Below are positions 1 to 8,957 of a stretch of DNA of 64,000 nt, piece by piece. Origin of the DNA: Dolichospermum planctonicum (lineage in GTDB: Bacteria > Cyanobacteriota > Cyanobacteriia > Cyanobacteriales > Nostocaceae). Position 1 is the first letter of the stretch; every line of letters starts with the position of its first letter. The translations under genes and the position numbers were made by a program. The notes beneath the pieces are model-generated. The model ran no database searches, had not been told where the DNA came from, and saw nothing but the letters and a program-made list of their open reading frames with translations. The stretch lies in contig NZ_BJCF01000002.1 of assembly GCF_005402965.1 (NCBI RefSeq), positions 122,182 through 186,181 on the forward strand, written 5' to 3'.

Positions 1-990
1 AGATTGTTGCACAAAAGTTTGCCAACTTTTACTAATACCTTGTCCACTAGCTAAAGCGAAGGTTTCACTAGGAAATTGTCCCACAATTTTTGCTGAAGTA
101 GTTTGATATTCAAATTTATTCAGTTGGGGATCTAAATTCACAGTTGCTTTTAATCTCAGTCCTGCATCATCTACTCCCATACCTGCTACCAATGATTTCA
201 CCTGCTTAATTTGTGCCAGAGATTGGGGAGGTAATTGTTTAGACTGGGAATTTAATTTTTGTATCATGTTGGCATAATCAGGGACATAAATTTGAGCCAG
301 ACTATTTTTAACATCCACACCTTGGCTGAGAATATCGTATGCACCTTCCTTAGTTGCAAAGGAAGGTTCACCTTTATAGGTATCAATGGCTTTTTCTACA
401 GTTTGTCTATTTACTGTTAACAGTAAGTGGTCATTATTCAAAACGGTTGTATATTTTGGTTGACCTTGACCTTTGGTTTCGATAATTTTTTCACCTTTAT
501 AGTCTGATTCCTTAGCTGTGATGTTTTTTTGATCTTTTAACTTATTAGCAAATTTCAGCGCAGCTATTTTGTCCTTAATACCTACTACTAATAAAATATT
601 TGGTGCAGGGGGTGAGCCTAAGTTAATAGGAGGTGTCTTTTTTTCATCTGGTGGTAGTACCGCAATCATCACACCACCAACCCAAGGTTTGATATCTGCT
701 TCGTAGGAGATATTACTATCATTCCATATTTGTTGGTTAAAAGCCTGTAACCTTTTTGTCAGTAATTTCTGTGCTTCAGGTGTACCGAATTGGTGCAACT
801 TATTCCAGGCTTCAGGATTAGTGTCAATATAAGTTGCCATTAATGCGGTTTGTGGTACTAATTTAGCACTGCCTAAAGGGCTAGAGCTATCTGTATTACT
901 CTTAAGATATATATAAGCTGCTATACCCCCTGCTAAGATTACAGCAGTACCAATTACAGGAATTAAAAACGATGATTTCTTGTCAGACAT
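1..990 (-). CDS. DUF3352-like membrane-anchored protein (3' part cut by window edge)
   Basis: The minus-strand frame is open from the ATG at 990 to the window edge, giving 330 codons with no stop, so the C-terminus lies outside. The protein starts MSDKKSSFLIPVIG and has one hydrophobic segment at about residues 8-28, then a long soluble region, so it is probably anchored in the membrane and faces the periplasm. The soluble part (LMATYIDTNPEAW, VGIKDKIAALKFANKL, LLLTVNRQTVEKAID) reads like the cyanobacterial DUF3352 family. No enzymatic motif is visible and the role is unknown. It is divergent from the aminopeptidase gene at 1432. Family assignment is from memory of the pattern. Confidence 0.7.
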   Translation of the reverse strand, partial: MSDKKSSFLIPVIGTAVILAGGIAAYIYLKSNTDSSSPLGSAKLVPQTALMATYIDTNPEAWNKLHQFGTPEAQKLLTKRLQAFNQQIWNDSNISYEADIKPWVGGVMIAVLPPDEKKTPPINLGSPPAPNILLVVGIKDKIAALKFANKLKDQKNITAKESDYKGEKIIETKGQGQPKYTTVLNNDHLLLTVNRQTVEKAIDTYKGEPSFATKEGAYDILSQGVDVKNSLAQIYVPDYANMIQKLNSQSKQLPPQSLAQIKQVKSLVAGMGVDDAGLRLKATVNLDPQLNKFEYQTTSAKIVGQFPSETFALASGQGISKSWQTFVQQS

Positions 991-1431
991 TGGTGAACTA
1001 TCCTGATTTTATTGAAATTTGTGACAGATGATATGAAATACTAATGGGTGGCTGGAGATTCCTCCAATCCAGAACAGATGGAAATCAAGTATATTTTCAG
1101 ATTTTTCTCAGTTTACTTAATGCCAGCAGATATGGTATATTGAGTATAAAAGAGTTAAACACACCCCGATCATAAACACAGTTTACAATCAAGTGGTAGA
1201 AAAACTTTAACTCATCGGTTTTCAAGCTTTAACCATTTTTTATGACTAATTTCCGTTAAATTAACCGTATTTACCGATAAAATCTGGAGTTTATGCTCAC
1301 CAATAAATTGGAATTAGCTTTAAATAATACTCCTCTATGGTTAGAATTGAATCCGCAAATGATATCTTATTGCTTTAGCAACAACTCACATTCCTCTAGA
1401 CGGTTCAGGACTATAAGGCTAGTAATAATCA
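991..1431. other. divergent intergenic region
   Basis: This 441-base AT-rich gap separates two divergent genes and should hold both promoters. A small hairpin-forming stretch (CTGGAG ATTCCTCCAATCCAG, near 1052-1075) is the only structure noticed. No open frame of note, tRNA or repeat family was recognised. Confidence 0.4.
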
Positions 1432-4005
1432 ATGTCGCAGTTTCATTTTGATATCGAAAAAACCGGACATAAACGGTTTGAGTTACCAGGAGCAAAACCA
1501 CACTATAACCCTGACCGACCCGGACAGGTAGAACATATTTTTTTGGATCTGAGTTTGGATATCCCCAACCAAAGATGCTACGGAACTTGTAGTATTCGCT
1601 TATTACCGATTCGTAATGGTATTGATAGGTTAACTTTGGATGCTGTCAATCTCCAGATTAAATCGGTACAAGTGGATGAAGTTGAGCAAAATTTTGAATA
1701 TGATGGGGAAAAGCTCTGTATTCACCTATCACAACCTACAAAAATCGGTCTTCGTCTGATAATTGCGATTAATTACTGTGCTGAAAAACCCCAGCGGGGA
1801 ATTTACTTTATTCAACCAGACAAACACTACCCCGACAAACCCACCCAAGTCTGGACTCAAGGAGAAGACGAAGACTCTCGCTACTGGTTTCCTTGTTTCG
1901 ACTACCCGGGACAGTTATCAACTTCAGAAATTCGCGTTTGTGTTCCTAAACCCCTAGTTGCTATCTCCAACGGGGAAATAATTGACATGGTAGAAGAAGG
2001 AAAACATAACAGCTACCATTGGTCACAACAACAAGTTCATCCTACTTACTTAATGACTTTGGCCGTTGGTGACTTTGCGGAAATTCGGGATGAGTGGCAT
2101 AATAAACCCGTTACCTATTACGTCGAAAAGAGACGAATTGCAGACGCTCGACGCAGCATGGGTAAAACTCCCCAAATGATTGAGTTTTTAAGCGAAAAGT
2201 ATGGTTATCCTTACCCTTTCCCCAAATATGCTCAAGTTTGTGTAGATGACTTTATTTTTGGAGGAATGGAAAATACTTCCACCACTCTATTAACTGACAG
2301 ATGCTTACTAGACGAACGAGCCATATTAGACAACCGTAATACTGAAACTTTAGTCGTCCACGAACTCGCACACCAATGGTTTGGAGATTTGGTAGTCATT
2401 AAACATTGGTCTCACGCTTGGATTAAGGAAGGTATGGCTTCCTATTCCGAGGTAATGTGGACAGAACAGGAATATGGTCCCCAAGAAGCCGCATATTACC
2501 GCTTATCGGAAGCGCGAAGTTATTTCAATGAAGATAGCAGTCGCTACCGTAGGCCAATGGTAACTCATGTTTACCGAGAAGCCATCGAACTTTATGACCG
2601 CCATATTTATGAAAAAGGATCTTGTGTTTATCACATGATTCGGGCAGAATTAGGAGATGAGTTATTTTGGCCAGCTATCCAAACTTTTGTCCAGGACAAT
2701 GCTCACCGCACGGTGGAAACTATAGATTTATTAAGAGCCATTGAAAAAGCCACTGGACGGAATTTGGCTTTCCTTTTTGATCAATATGTCTTTCGCGGTG
2801 GTCATCCTGACTTTAAACTAGCTTATTCCTGGGATAGTGATGCAAATTTGGCTAAGGTGACAGTCACCCAAACCCAAGCTAAAGCCGAAAGTAAGGATTT
2901 ATTTAATCTCAAAATTCCTATTGGTTTTGGATATAAGGAAAATCCACAGCTAACAACTTTTACCGTGCGGGTACATGACAAAGAACAAAGTTTTTACTTT
3001 CCTTTAACAGAAAAACCCGATTTTATTAGTTTTGATGTGGGGAATAATTACTTAAAAACCGTTACTTTAGAATACCCAATTTCTGAATTGAAAGCCCAGT
3101 TAGAATTTGATCCCCACCCCATTTCTCGCATTTATGCAGCAGAAGCTTTAGCGAAAAAAGGCGGATTAGAAGCAACTCAAGCTCTATCCTCTGCTTTGAA
3201 AAATGATACATTCTGGGGTGTGCGTGTTGAAGCTGCTAAACAATTAGCAGAAATTAAACTAGATCAAGCCTTTGATGGTTTGCTAGTTGGCTTAAATGAT
3301 CCTAGTCCCTTTGTGCGTCGAGCCGTGATTAGTGCTTTATCACAAATAAAAACTCATAATAGCTATAAGGCTGTAAAGGGTTTTGTCCAGGATGGGGATG
3401 AGAGCTATTATGTAGAAGCTGCCGCTTGTAGAACTGTTGGGGCTATAGCAGCAGCGCATTTAGAAGATAAACCCCATGAAGATAAAGTAATTAAACTGCT
3501 AAAATCTGTATTAGAGGAAAGAGCGGGTTGGAATGAAGTAGTTCGTAGTGGAGCTATAGCTGGTTTAGCTGAATTTAAAGCCTCGGAAGCAGCTTTAAAT
3601 TTAATACTAGAATACACAAAAATAGGTGTACCACAACCCTTACGGCTCTCCGCAATTCGCGCTGTCGGGAAAATTTCCACTGGCCAAACTCCTGCTAATA
3701 TAGAAAGGATTTTAGATCGATTATCGGAAATTGCCAGAGAGACTTTCTTTTTAACTCAGGTAGCAGTTTTGACAGCCTTGGGACAAATGGAAGCCCCAAA
3801 AGCGATCGCCATTTTGCAATCTTTAGCGAATCAAACCGCAGATGGGCGTGTCCGTCGCTACGCTGAAGAAGAAATAGCCAAAGTGCAAAAGAATATTGGC
3901 ACAGACAAAACCCTGAAGCAATTACGGGAGGAACTAGATCAAATCAAACAGCAAAATCAGGAATTGAAAAGCCGTTTGGAAAATCTAGAAGCCAAATCAA
4001 AGTAA
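1432..4005 (+). CDS. M1-family zinc aminopeptidase with HEAT-repeat tail
   Basis: This is an 857-residue metallopeptidase of the M1 family (aminopeptidase N / LTA4 hydrolase group), which removes N-terminal residues from peptides. Visible motifs are the substrate-anchoring GGMEN at 277-281 and the zinc site HELAH at 310-314, with the third ligand Glu333 exactly 19 residues after His314 (KEG). After the catalytic part (to about 560) comes an alpha-helical HEAT-like region (about 575-830: RIYAAEALAKKGG, WGVRVEAAKQLAE, PFVRRAVISALSQ) and a short Lys/Glu/Gln-rich coiled coil at the end. No signal peptide is seen, so it is probably cytoplasmic. It is transcribed alone and divergently from the DUF3352 gene. 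Confidence 0.93.
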   Translation: MSQFHFDIEKTGHKRFELPGAKPHYNPDRPGQVEHIFLDLSLDIPNQRCYGTCSIRLLPIRNGIDRLTLDAVNLQIKSVQVDEVEQNFEYDGEKLCIHLSQPTKIGLRLIIAINYCAEKPQRGIYFIQPDKHYPDKPTQVWTQGEDEDSRYWFPCFDYPGQLSTSEIRVCVPKPLVAISNGEIIDMVEEGKHNSYHWSQQQVHPTYLMTLAVGDFAEIRDEWHNKPVTYYVEKRRIADARRSMGKTPQMIEFLSEKYGYPYPFPKYAQVCVDDFIFGGMENTSTTLLTDRCLLDERAILDNRNTETLVVHELAHQWFGDLVVIKHWSHAWIKEGMASYSEVMWTEQEYGPQEAAYYRLSEARSYFNEDSSRYRRPMVTHVYREAIELYDRHIYEKGSCVYHMIRAELGDELFWPAIQTFVQDNAHRTVETIDLLRAIEKATGRNLAFLFDQYVFRGGHPDFKLAYSWDSDANLAKVTVTQTQAKAESKDLFNLKIPIGFGYKENPQLTTFTVRVHDKEQSFYFPLTEKPDFISFDVGNNYLKTVTLEYPISELKAQLEFDPHPISRIYAAEALAKKGGLEATQALSSALKNDTFWGVRVEAAKQLAEIKLDQAFDGLLVGLNDPSPFVRRAVISALSQIKTHNSYKAVKGFVQDGDESYYVEAAACRTVGAIAAAHLEDKPHEDKVIKLLKSVLEERAGWNEVVRSGAIAGLAEFKASEAALNLILEYTKIGVPQPLRLSAIRAVGKISTGQTPANIERILDRLSEIARETFFLTQVAVLTALGQMEAPKAIAILQSLANQTADGRVRRYAEEEIAKVQKNIGTDKTLKQLREELDQIKQQNQELKSRLENLEAKSK

Positions 4006-4059
4006 ATAAGCTGTTACCCAGCTAAATTCTACAATCCTGACGTGGCTAAATCTTGTGGT

Positions 4060-4076
4060 GCGGGCATCCTGCCCGC
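4060..4076. repeat. palindromic repeat copy 1, GCGGGCATCCTGCCCGC
   Basis: A near-perfect inverted repeat preceded by CTTGTGGT. It is one of five copies of the same element in this window (also 16172, 25217, 42935 and a degenerate one at 46228), all between genes. Here it lies just after the aminopeptidase gene. Confidence 0.85.
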
Positions 4077-4209
4077 TATAATTATCGTTAGGTAGTTATT
4101 ACTTTAAGTGGTGTAACTTTCTTTTTCTTAATCAGGATCACGAAAATGGCAAGGAATCAACTAAAATTCAATTTGACTCCTTGAGATTCCTAAATATATT
4201 ACTTTATCT

Positions 4210-5553
4210 ATGAATCAATCTAACTTTCCACGTGCCAATACTCTAAAATCTGCTTATAATGCTTGCACTTTAGAACCACTAGAACCTGCGGAAATTTCAA
4301 AATACTATGTTGATTTATCAGCAGTACGTAAATCTTCAGCCGTTGAGGGTGTAAGCACAACTTTAGACTTTCAAGAATCTGGAGATTATACCACTATTTT
4401 ATTTACTGGACATCGAGGTTCAGGCAAAAGTACAGAATTAAAAAAGATTCAAAGTCAATGGGAACAAAACTATCATGTAATTTATTTAGAAGTAAATGAA
4501 GAAACAGATATTAATGATGCTAACTATACAGATTTATATTTAATTGTCATCAAACAAGTTGAATTTACTTTGCGAAAATTAGGGTTAAAGTTTGATCAAA
4601 AATTATTAAATAGTTTTGAGAATTGGTTTAAGGAAATTACCGAAGAAAATGAAGAAAGTGTAGAAAAATCCGTTAGTGTAGAAGCAGAAGCCAGTTTAGA
4701 AGGTGGTGCGCCATTTATTGCAAAATTAATGGTGAAGTTATTGGCACAAATCAAAGGTTCTGATAAACAAAAAACGACAATTCGCCAAACTTTAGAAAAA
4801 GATATTTCTCGACTCAAGGCAGATATCAACCTATTGTTAGATGACGCTTCTAATAAATTGAGAAAAAAATATCCAAACTATAAGGGATTATTAATTATTT
4901 TTGATAACTTAGATCGCACTCCTCCTCAAGTTGCAAACCATTTGTTTTTTGATTACGCAACCCAACTACAAGAACTGCATTGTACAATTATTTATACAGT
5001 TCCTATTTCTGTTTTGTGTTCGCCGAAAAATCCCCTAGCATTGTTTAATGGTAATCCTCACACTGTGTCAATGGTGAATATATACCAATTTGAGCGAAAT
5101 AGGCGTGATTTAAACTATAATCAAATTGGATTAGATGCCATAGCAAGTTTAATTGAAAAACGAGTAGATGTTGATGCTGTGTTTAATTCCCGTCAGGAAT
5201 TGCTAGAATTAGCTCAAGCCAGTGGTGGTCATGTGCGTCAACTAATGCAAATGATGAGGTCAGCTTGTCTCACAGCAAGCACGAAGAAGCATCCTAAAAT
5301 TTTAGCAGAAGATGTGACTTATGCTATCAAACAACAACAATTTAGTTTTGAAAGGTTTATTCCTGAAGAACATTATCCAGTGTTAGCGCAAGTTTATCTG
5401 AATAAAGATGTCAGTAAAGATGATAATGGACAGTTAATGCTGTTTAATACTTCTGTTTTAGAATACAATGGCGATAACCGATGGAATTATCCTAACCCAG
5501 TGGTGATGCAAAATGAATTATTCCGAAAAGCACTGGCAGAAATTACAACATGA
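4210..5553 (+). CDS. P-loop AAA-type ATPase, partner of the TPR protein
   Basis: A 447-residue ATPase. Walker A is GHRGSGKS at residues 67-74, Walker B is LLIIFDNLDR at about 227-236, and the C-terminal part (about 300-400) has the helical look of an AAA lid (GGHVRQLMQMMR). A Glu-rich segment (145-165) and a small hydrophobic patch (166-181) lie between the two Walker motifs. Its 3' end overlaps the next gene by 41 bases in another reading frame, which strongly suggests co-translation and joint function. The layout recalls AAA/STAND-type ATPases used in signalling or conflict systems, but no known system was recognised. The cellular role is inference only. Confidence 0.7.
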   Translation: MNQSNFPRANTLKSAYNACTLEPLEPAEISKYYVDLSAVRKSSAVEGVSTTLDFQESGDYTTILFTGHRGSGKSTELKKIQSQWEQNYHVIYLEVNEETDINDANYTDLYLIVIKQVEFTLRKLGLKFDQKLLNSFENWFKEITEENEESVEKSVSVEAEASLEGGAPFIAKLMVKLLAQIKGSDKQKTTIRQTLEKDISRLKADINLLLDDASNKLRKKYPNYKGLLIIFDNLDRTPPQVANHLFFDYATQLQELHCTIIYTVPISVLCSPKNPLALFNGNPHTVSMVNIYQFERNRRDLNYNQIGLDAIASLIEKRVDVDAVFNSRQELLELAQASGGHVRQLMQMMRSACLTASTKKHPKILAEDVTYAIKQQQFSFERFIPEEHYPVLAQVYLNKDVSKDDNGQLMLFNTSVLEYNGDNRWNYPNPVVMQNELFRKALAEITT

Positions 5554-7360
5554 TTTTAACGCCGAATTGGGGCAATTTATCGCTCTAAATCAAGATATTT
5601 TGGCGGAATTATTGACATTTATAGATTTTTCGGAAAAGTTTACTTTGGGATTTATTGAGATTAATTTCCCTCCTCATGGAGAGTTATTAATTGAGGCATT
5701 AAAAACAAATTCCCCATGTGAGGAAATTCAATTTGTAATTCTCAAATTTGCTGATCCTAATTTGCGCTTTTTACGTGATGCTATTATTCAGGAATTAGCA
5801 AAAATTGAGAAAGAAGCAAATAAAAAGTTAATATTAATTATTCAAGGTTTAGAAAAATCTATTGGTGTGTTTGGTGAATATCCACCCTTTTTACAAGATT
5901 TGAATTTTGTCAGAGACGCTTATAAAAAAACCGTTCCTTATCCTATATTATTTATTTTACCAGATTACGCTATTAACCGTTTAGCTAAATTTGCCCCTGA
6001 TTTTTGGGCGTGGCGTTCTGGTGTATTTAGATTTAAAACTTTAGAAAAAACTAGAGAAAAAGCGATTACTCAAACTTTAGAATCTCATATAAAAATTGAT
6101 AGAGTAGAACCACAGGAAAAGCAAGAAAGAATTGAGATTTTACAAAGTTTATTAATGGAATATAAGCCTACTGGTGAGCAAACGAATGATGGTAATTTAC
6201 GCAGGTATAGCAATATTTTATTAGAATTGGGAACAGCTTATATTAGTCAGCATCAACCGAAAACAGCGAGGGAATATTTAGCAGAAGCTTTGCAAATTGC
6301 GGAAAAATTAGCACAGGACGCTTTACACATTACGGAAAAATTAGCAGATGTTAATTTTAAGCGTCAGGTTTTGAATAAAATTGGTGATGCTTTTGCTGAG
6401 GAAAGAAAATTTGCAACAGCGATTAATTATTATCAACAGGGTTTAGATATTGCGCGGAAATTAAAGAACCGTGATTATGAAGGTTATGCTTTGTTTAATT
6501 TAGGTAATGCTTGTTTCAATTTACGGCAATTTTTAGAAGCTAAAGAATATTATCAACAGTGTTTAGAAATTGCTCAAGAGTTAAATGATCATCGTAAACA
6601 AGCCGGAACTTACCACCAGTTGGGAATGGTAGCCCAAGAAATGGGGGAATATGCCCAAGCACGGGACTATTATCAACAAGCTTTAGATATCTTTAGCGAA
6701 TTTGGGGAAAGATATCACCAAGCCTCAACTTACCACCAGTTGGGAATGGTAGCCCAAAAAATGCGAGAATATGCCCAAGCACGGGACTATTATCAACAAG
6801 CTTTAGATATCTTTATCGAATTTGGGGATAGATATTCTCAAGCCTCAACTTACCACCAATTGGGAAGAGTAGCCGAAGAAATGCGGGAATATGCCCAAGC
6901 ACGGGACTTTTATCAACAAGCTTTAGCTATCTATATCGAATTTGGGGATAGATATTCTCAAGCCTCAACTTACCACCAATTGGGAAGAGTAGCCCAACAA
7001 ATGGGGGAATATGCCCAAGCACGGGACTATTATCAACAAGCTTTAGATATCTTTATCGAATTTGGGGATAGATATTCTCAAGCCTCAACTTACCACCAAT
7101 TGGGAAGAGTAGCCCAACAAATGGGGGAATATGCCCAAGCACGGGACTTTTATCAACAATCTTTAGCTATTTTTATCGAATTTAAAGATCGCTATTCTCA
7201 AGCTAAAACCTACCACTGTTTAAGCACACTTGCAGAGGCACAGGAAGATTATACAGAAGCTAGAACAAATTTACAAAAAGCGTTAGAGATATTTATTGAA
7301 TATAAAGATGAATATTGGGGGAATATTGCGAGGGAGAATTTAGAGAGATTACCAGAGTGA
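5513..7360 (+). CDS. degenerate NTPase-like domain fused to TPR array
   Basis: A 615-residue protein in two parts. Residues 1 to about 185 look like an NTPase core that has lost its Walker A: there is a Walker-B-like strand LILIIQGLE (106-114) and a segment around LPDYAINRLAKFAPDFWAWR (149-168) that recurs in cyanobacterial STAND-like proteins. Residues about 225-610 are tetratricopeptide repeats with consensus YHQLGxVAQxMGEYAQARDYYQQAL, a protein-binding scaffold. Five central repeats are near-identical in DNA. The start overlaps the ATPase gene upstream by 41 bases; the next in-frame codons give no better start. Probably the sensor or adaptor half of a two-protein module with the ATPase. 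Confidence 0.75.
   Translation: MNYSEKHWQKLQHDFNAELGQFIALNQDILAELLTFIDFSEKFTLGFIEINFPPHGELLIEALKTNSPCEEIQFVILKFADPNLRFLRDAIIQELAKIEKEANKKLILIIQGLEKSIGVFGEYPPFLQDLNFVRDAYKKTVPYPILFILPDYAINRLAKFAPDFWAWRSGVFRFKTLEKTREKAITQTLESHIKIDRVEPQEKQERIEILQSLLMEYKPTGEQTNDGNLRRYSNILLELGTAYISQHQPKTAREYLAEALQIAEKLAQDALHITEKLADVNFKRQVLNKIGDAFAEERKFATAINYYQQGLDIARKLKNRDYEGYALFNLGNACFNLRQFLEAKEYYQQCLEIAQELNDHRKQAGTYHQLGMVAQEMGEYAQARDYYQQALDIFSEFGERYHQASTYHQLGMVAQKMREYAQARDYYQQALDIFIEFGDRYSQASTYHQLGRVAEEMREYAQARDFYQQALAIYIEFGDRYSQASTYHQLGRVAQQMGEYAQARDYYQQALDIFIEFGDRYSQASTYHQLGRVAQQMGEYAQARDFYQQSLAIFIEFKDRYSQAKTYHCLSTLAEAQEDYTEARTNLQKALEIFIEYKDEYWGNIARENLERLPE
6601..7200 (+). repeat. five tandem 120-bp coding repeats (TPR units)
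   Basis: Units begin at 6601, 6721, 6841, 6961 and 7081, each exactly 120 bases (40 codons, one TPR plus linker). They differ at only a few positions, for example ATGGTA versus AGAGTA and GACTAT versus GACTTT. Flanking TPRs at 6361-6600 and from 7201 are clearly diverged. The pattern shows recent unit duplication or gene conversion. Confidence 0.95.
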
Positions 7361-7384
7361 TGCTAAAAGATAGAGTTTTCAGAT

Positions 7385-7831
7385 TCATTCAGACGCTATC
7401 TTTGTGGGATTAACAGCTATTATTTCCGAGTAACGAGCAAAATCCTTGGTGTTAAATGTCAGAATGTGAGTTATCCCATGAACAAGCATTGCAGCTACAA
7501 GTTTCGCATCATGCACATTGATACCAATAACAGAATGAGTAATAACAAGCCCTTCCCATTCTGAATAAACTGCTTCGGTGTCTAAAGCAAGATGAAAAAT
7601 AGTTTTTAATCGTTTTATTTCTACTTCTGCTTCTATTGCTGTACGTCCTAATCCATTTCTCTCAATGGGACGAGTGTAAACATTCCAAAACTCAATTAAG
7701 TTTTGCGGGACGATATGTAATGTTTCTCCCTGGCCTAGCAATTTATTGATAGCATTGACAGCATCACTATTCATGGGATGAGATAAATCAACGCTACGTA
7801 ATAATATATTTGTGTCTATAAGATAAGGCAT
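7385..7831 (-). CDS. PIN-domain toxin (VapC-like)
   Basis: A 148-residue PIN-domain ribonuclease, expected to cut RNA with metal ions held by acidic residues. Visible acidic positions are Asp6 (LIDTNILL), Glu47 (NLIEFWNVY), Asp108 (NVHDAKLVAA) and Asp130 (TFNTKDF). The ATG at 7831 directly abuts the stop codon of the upstream 98-residue gene (zero-base gap), the usual arrangement of antitoxin then toxin. It is convergent with the TPR gene, whose stop is only about 25 bases away. Confidence 0.85.
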   Translation of the reverse strand: MPYLIDTNILLRSVDLSHPMNSDAVNAINKLLGQGETLHIVPQNLIEFWNVYTRPIERNGLGRTAIEAEVEIKRLKTIFHLALDTEAVYSEWEGLVITHSVIGINVHDAKLVAAMLVHGITHILTFNTKDFARYSEIIAVNPTKIASE

Positions 7832-8128
7832 TTAACCCCTGTCACCATAAATACTTTCGCGGCTGATTGCTTCATCAGAAAGGTTTGGGAAATTCAGATT
7901 TTTGTGACTCTCTACCCATGCTTGAAATGCAGCTATCTTTTGTTCTGGAGTAGCAGTTTCATCAACCTGAGTTTCTTGTTGCGGTTTTACCAATTGCGTT
8001 AGTATTCTATCTAAATATGGTTTAATTTCTTCAGGATTACGGTTAGTTATATCAACCAAAATTTGAGTGATTGTTTCCAAATCCTGTTTATGTGATTCTT
8101 GTAAAAAATGCAAAACGTCTGTATTCAT
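7832..8128 (-). CDS. antitoxin-like partner of the PIN toxin
   Basis: A 98-residue acidic protein upstream of and abutting the PIN toxin. The C-terminal stretch NLSDEAISRESIYGDRG is typical of small cyanobacterial proteins encoded before VapC-type PIN genes. No DNA-binding motif is obvious in the N-terminal half (TITQILVDITNRNPEEIKPYLDRIL, helical). The antitoxin role rests on gene order and that C-terminal signature. Confidence 0.65.
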   Translation of the reverse strand: MNTDVLHFLQESHKQDLETITQILVDITNRNPEEIKPYLDRILTQLVKPQQETQVDETATPEQKIAAFQAWVESHKNLNFPNLSDEAISRESIYGDRG

Positions 8129-8206
8129 AACTTGAGTTATTTGTGAATATTTTTACCTAAATTCCTAAACTTCCAGGACGGGGAAATCCCGCCTCTACAT
8201 CATAAA

Positions 8207-8657
8207 TTATTTGGCTGGGGGTAAAGTTCCACCACTAGCAGCCGGTGGTTCAGTGTAATCGCAAAAGATATTGACCCCTATTTTCAGGATATATAAAACT
8301 ATCACAGTGGCGATCGCCGGATCAAGAGGTAAACCACTGGATGAAGCTAAACCCACTCAGAAAACTATCACACCAGTGAGTAAAGGAGAACTACTGGGAT
8401 TTTTGGTATATTCTTTGATTTGACCACGAAACCCGTCATCACCACAAAGTTCATTTCGCAAGGCTTTGAGGGTGATTTGTAACGGTGACTTATCTCTCCC
8501 CATCATAGCTTGACCATTTTTTGCCTGCCATAAATCTTGAAAAGCCCTTTCCATGTCGCCATTGTGCCTTTCTAAATGATCCATTGCTTCGGGGTCCAGG
8601 GGTATAATCGGGCATTAATTCCCGCATAGCTTGGATTTCACTATTAGTGATTTGCAT
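8207..8657 (-). pseudogene. decayed small protein gene (one frameshift, one stop)
   Basis: Reading from the ATG at 8657, the frame runs MQITNSEIQAMRELMPDYTP, then shifts at about 8596 where CCTGGACCCC carries one extra G. Removing it restores DPEAMDHLERHNGDMERAF. The restored frame continues through LQITLKALRNELCGDDG to a TGA at 8357-8359, where a leucine codon is likely ancestral. Beyond the TGA the same frame stays open and sensible (VGLASSSGLPLDPAIA, then a hydrophobic segment TVIVLYILKIGVNIF) to the TAA at 8207-8209. The ancestor was about 149 residues with a C-terminal membrane segment. The family was not recognised. Confidence 0.75.
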
Positions 8658-8957
8658 AACTAATTCAGATTTTTTACTGAGTGGTGACAAAATTAACTAC
8701 ATTATAGAAAAGGTTTAGTCATTAAGAAATGATAAAATGTCACCAATATACACAAAAAGTTTGTACTTTTATAAAGTATAATTAAGAAAAATATCAATAT
8801 ATCTAGCTCAAGAGGCTCAGTTAGTTAGCTACTGCTGCTAGATGCGGTTAAAGTTTTTTTCTCAAGAGAAAACTACCGTGATCCTGTACAAACAACTAAG
8901 TTAGCACGGGATCATGGCGACGGTGTAAAATTCCCAGTTGGAGAGGCAAATAAAGGC
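8658..8957 (+). other. leader region upstream of the AarF kinase gene
   Basis: About 300 bases without a supported gene. A stem of nine pairs can form between TGATCCTGT (8879-8887) and ACGGGATCA (8906-8914) with an 18-base loop, 44 bases before the kinase start. The kinase frame stays open upstream to about 8829 but has no ATG there. GGAGAGG at 8940-8946 is a plausible ribosome binding site for the GTG at 8958. Confidence 0.4.

Noticed and set aside
4210..5553. Assignment of the ATPase to a named defence system
   Set aside because: Only the P-loop motifs and gene coupling can be seen; no diagnostic domain of a known system was recognised.
8879..8914. Riboswitch call for the stem before the AarF kinase
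   Set aside because: A single hairpin without any conserved riboswitch core is not enough.
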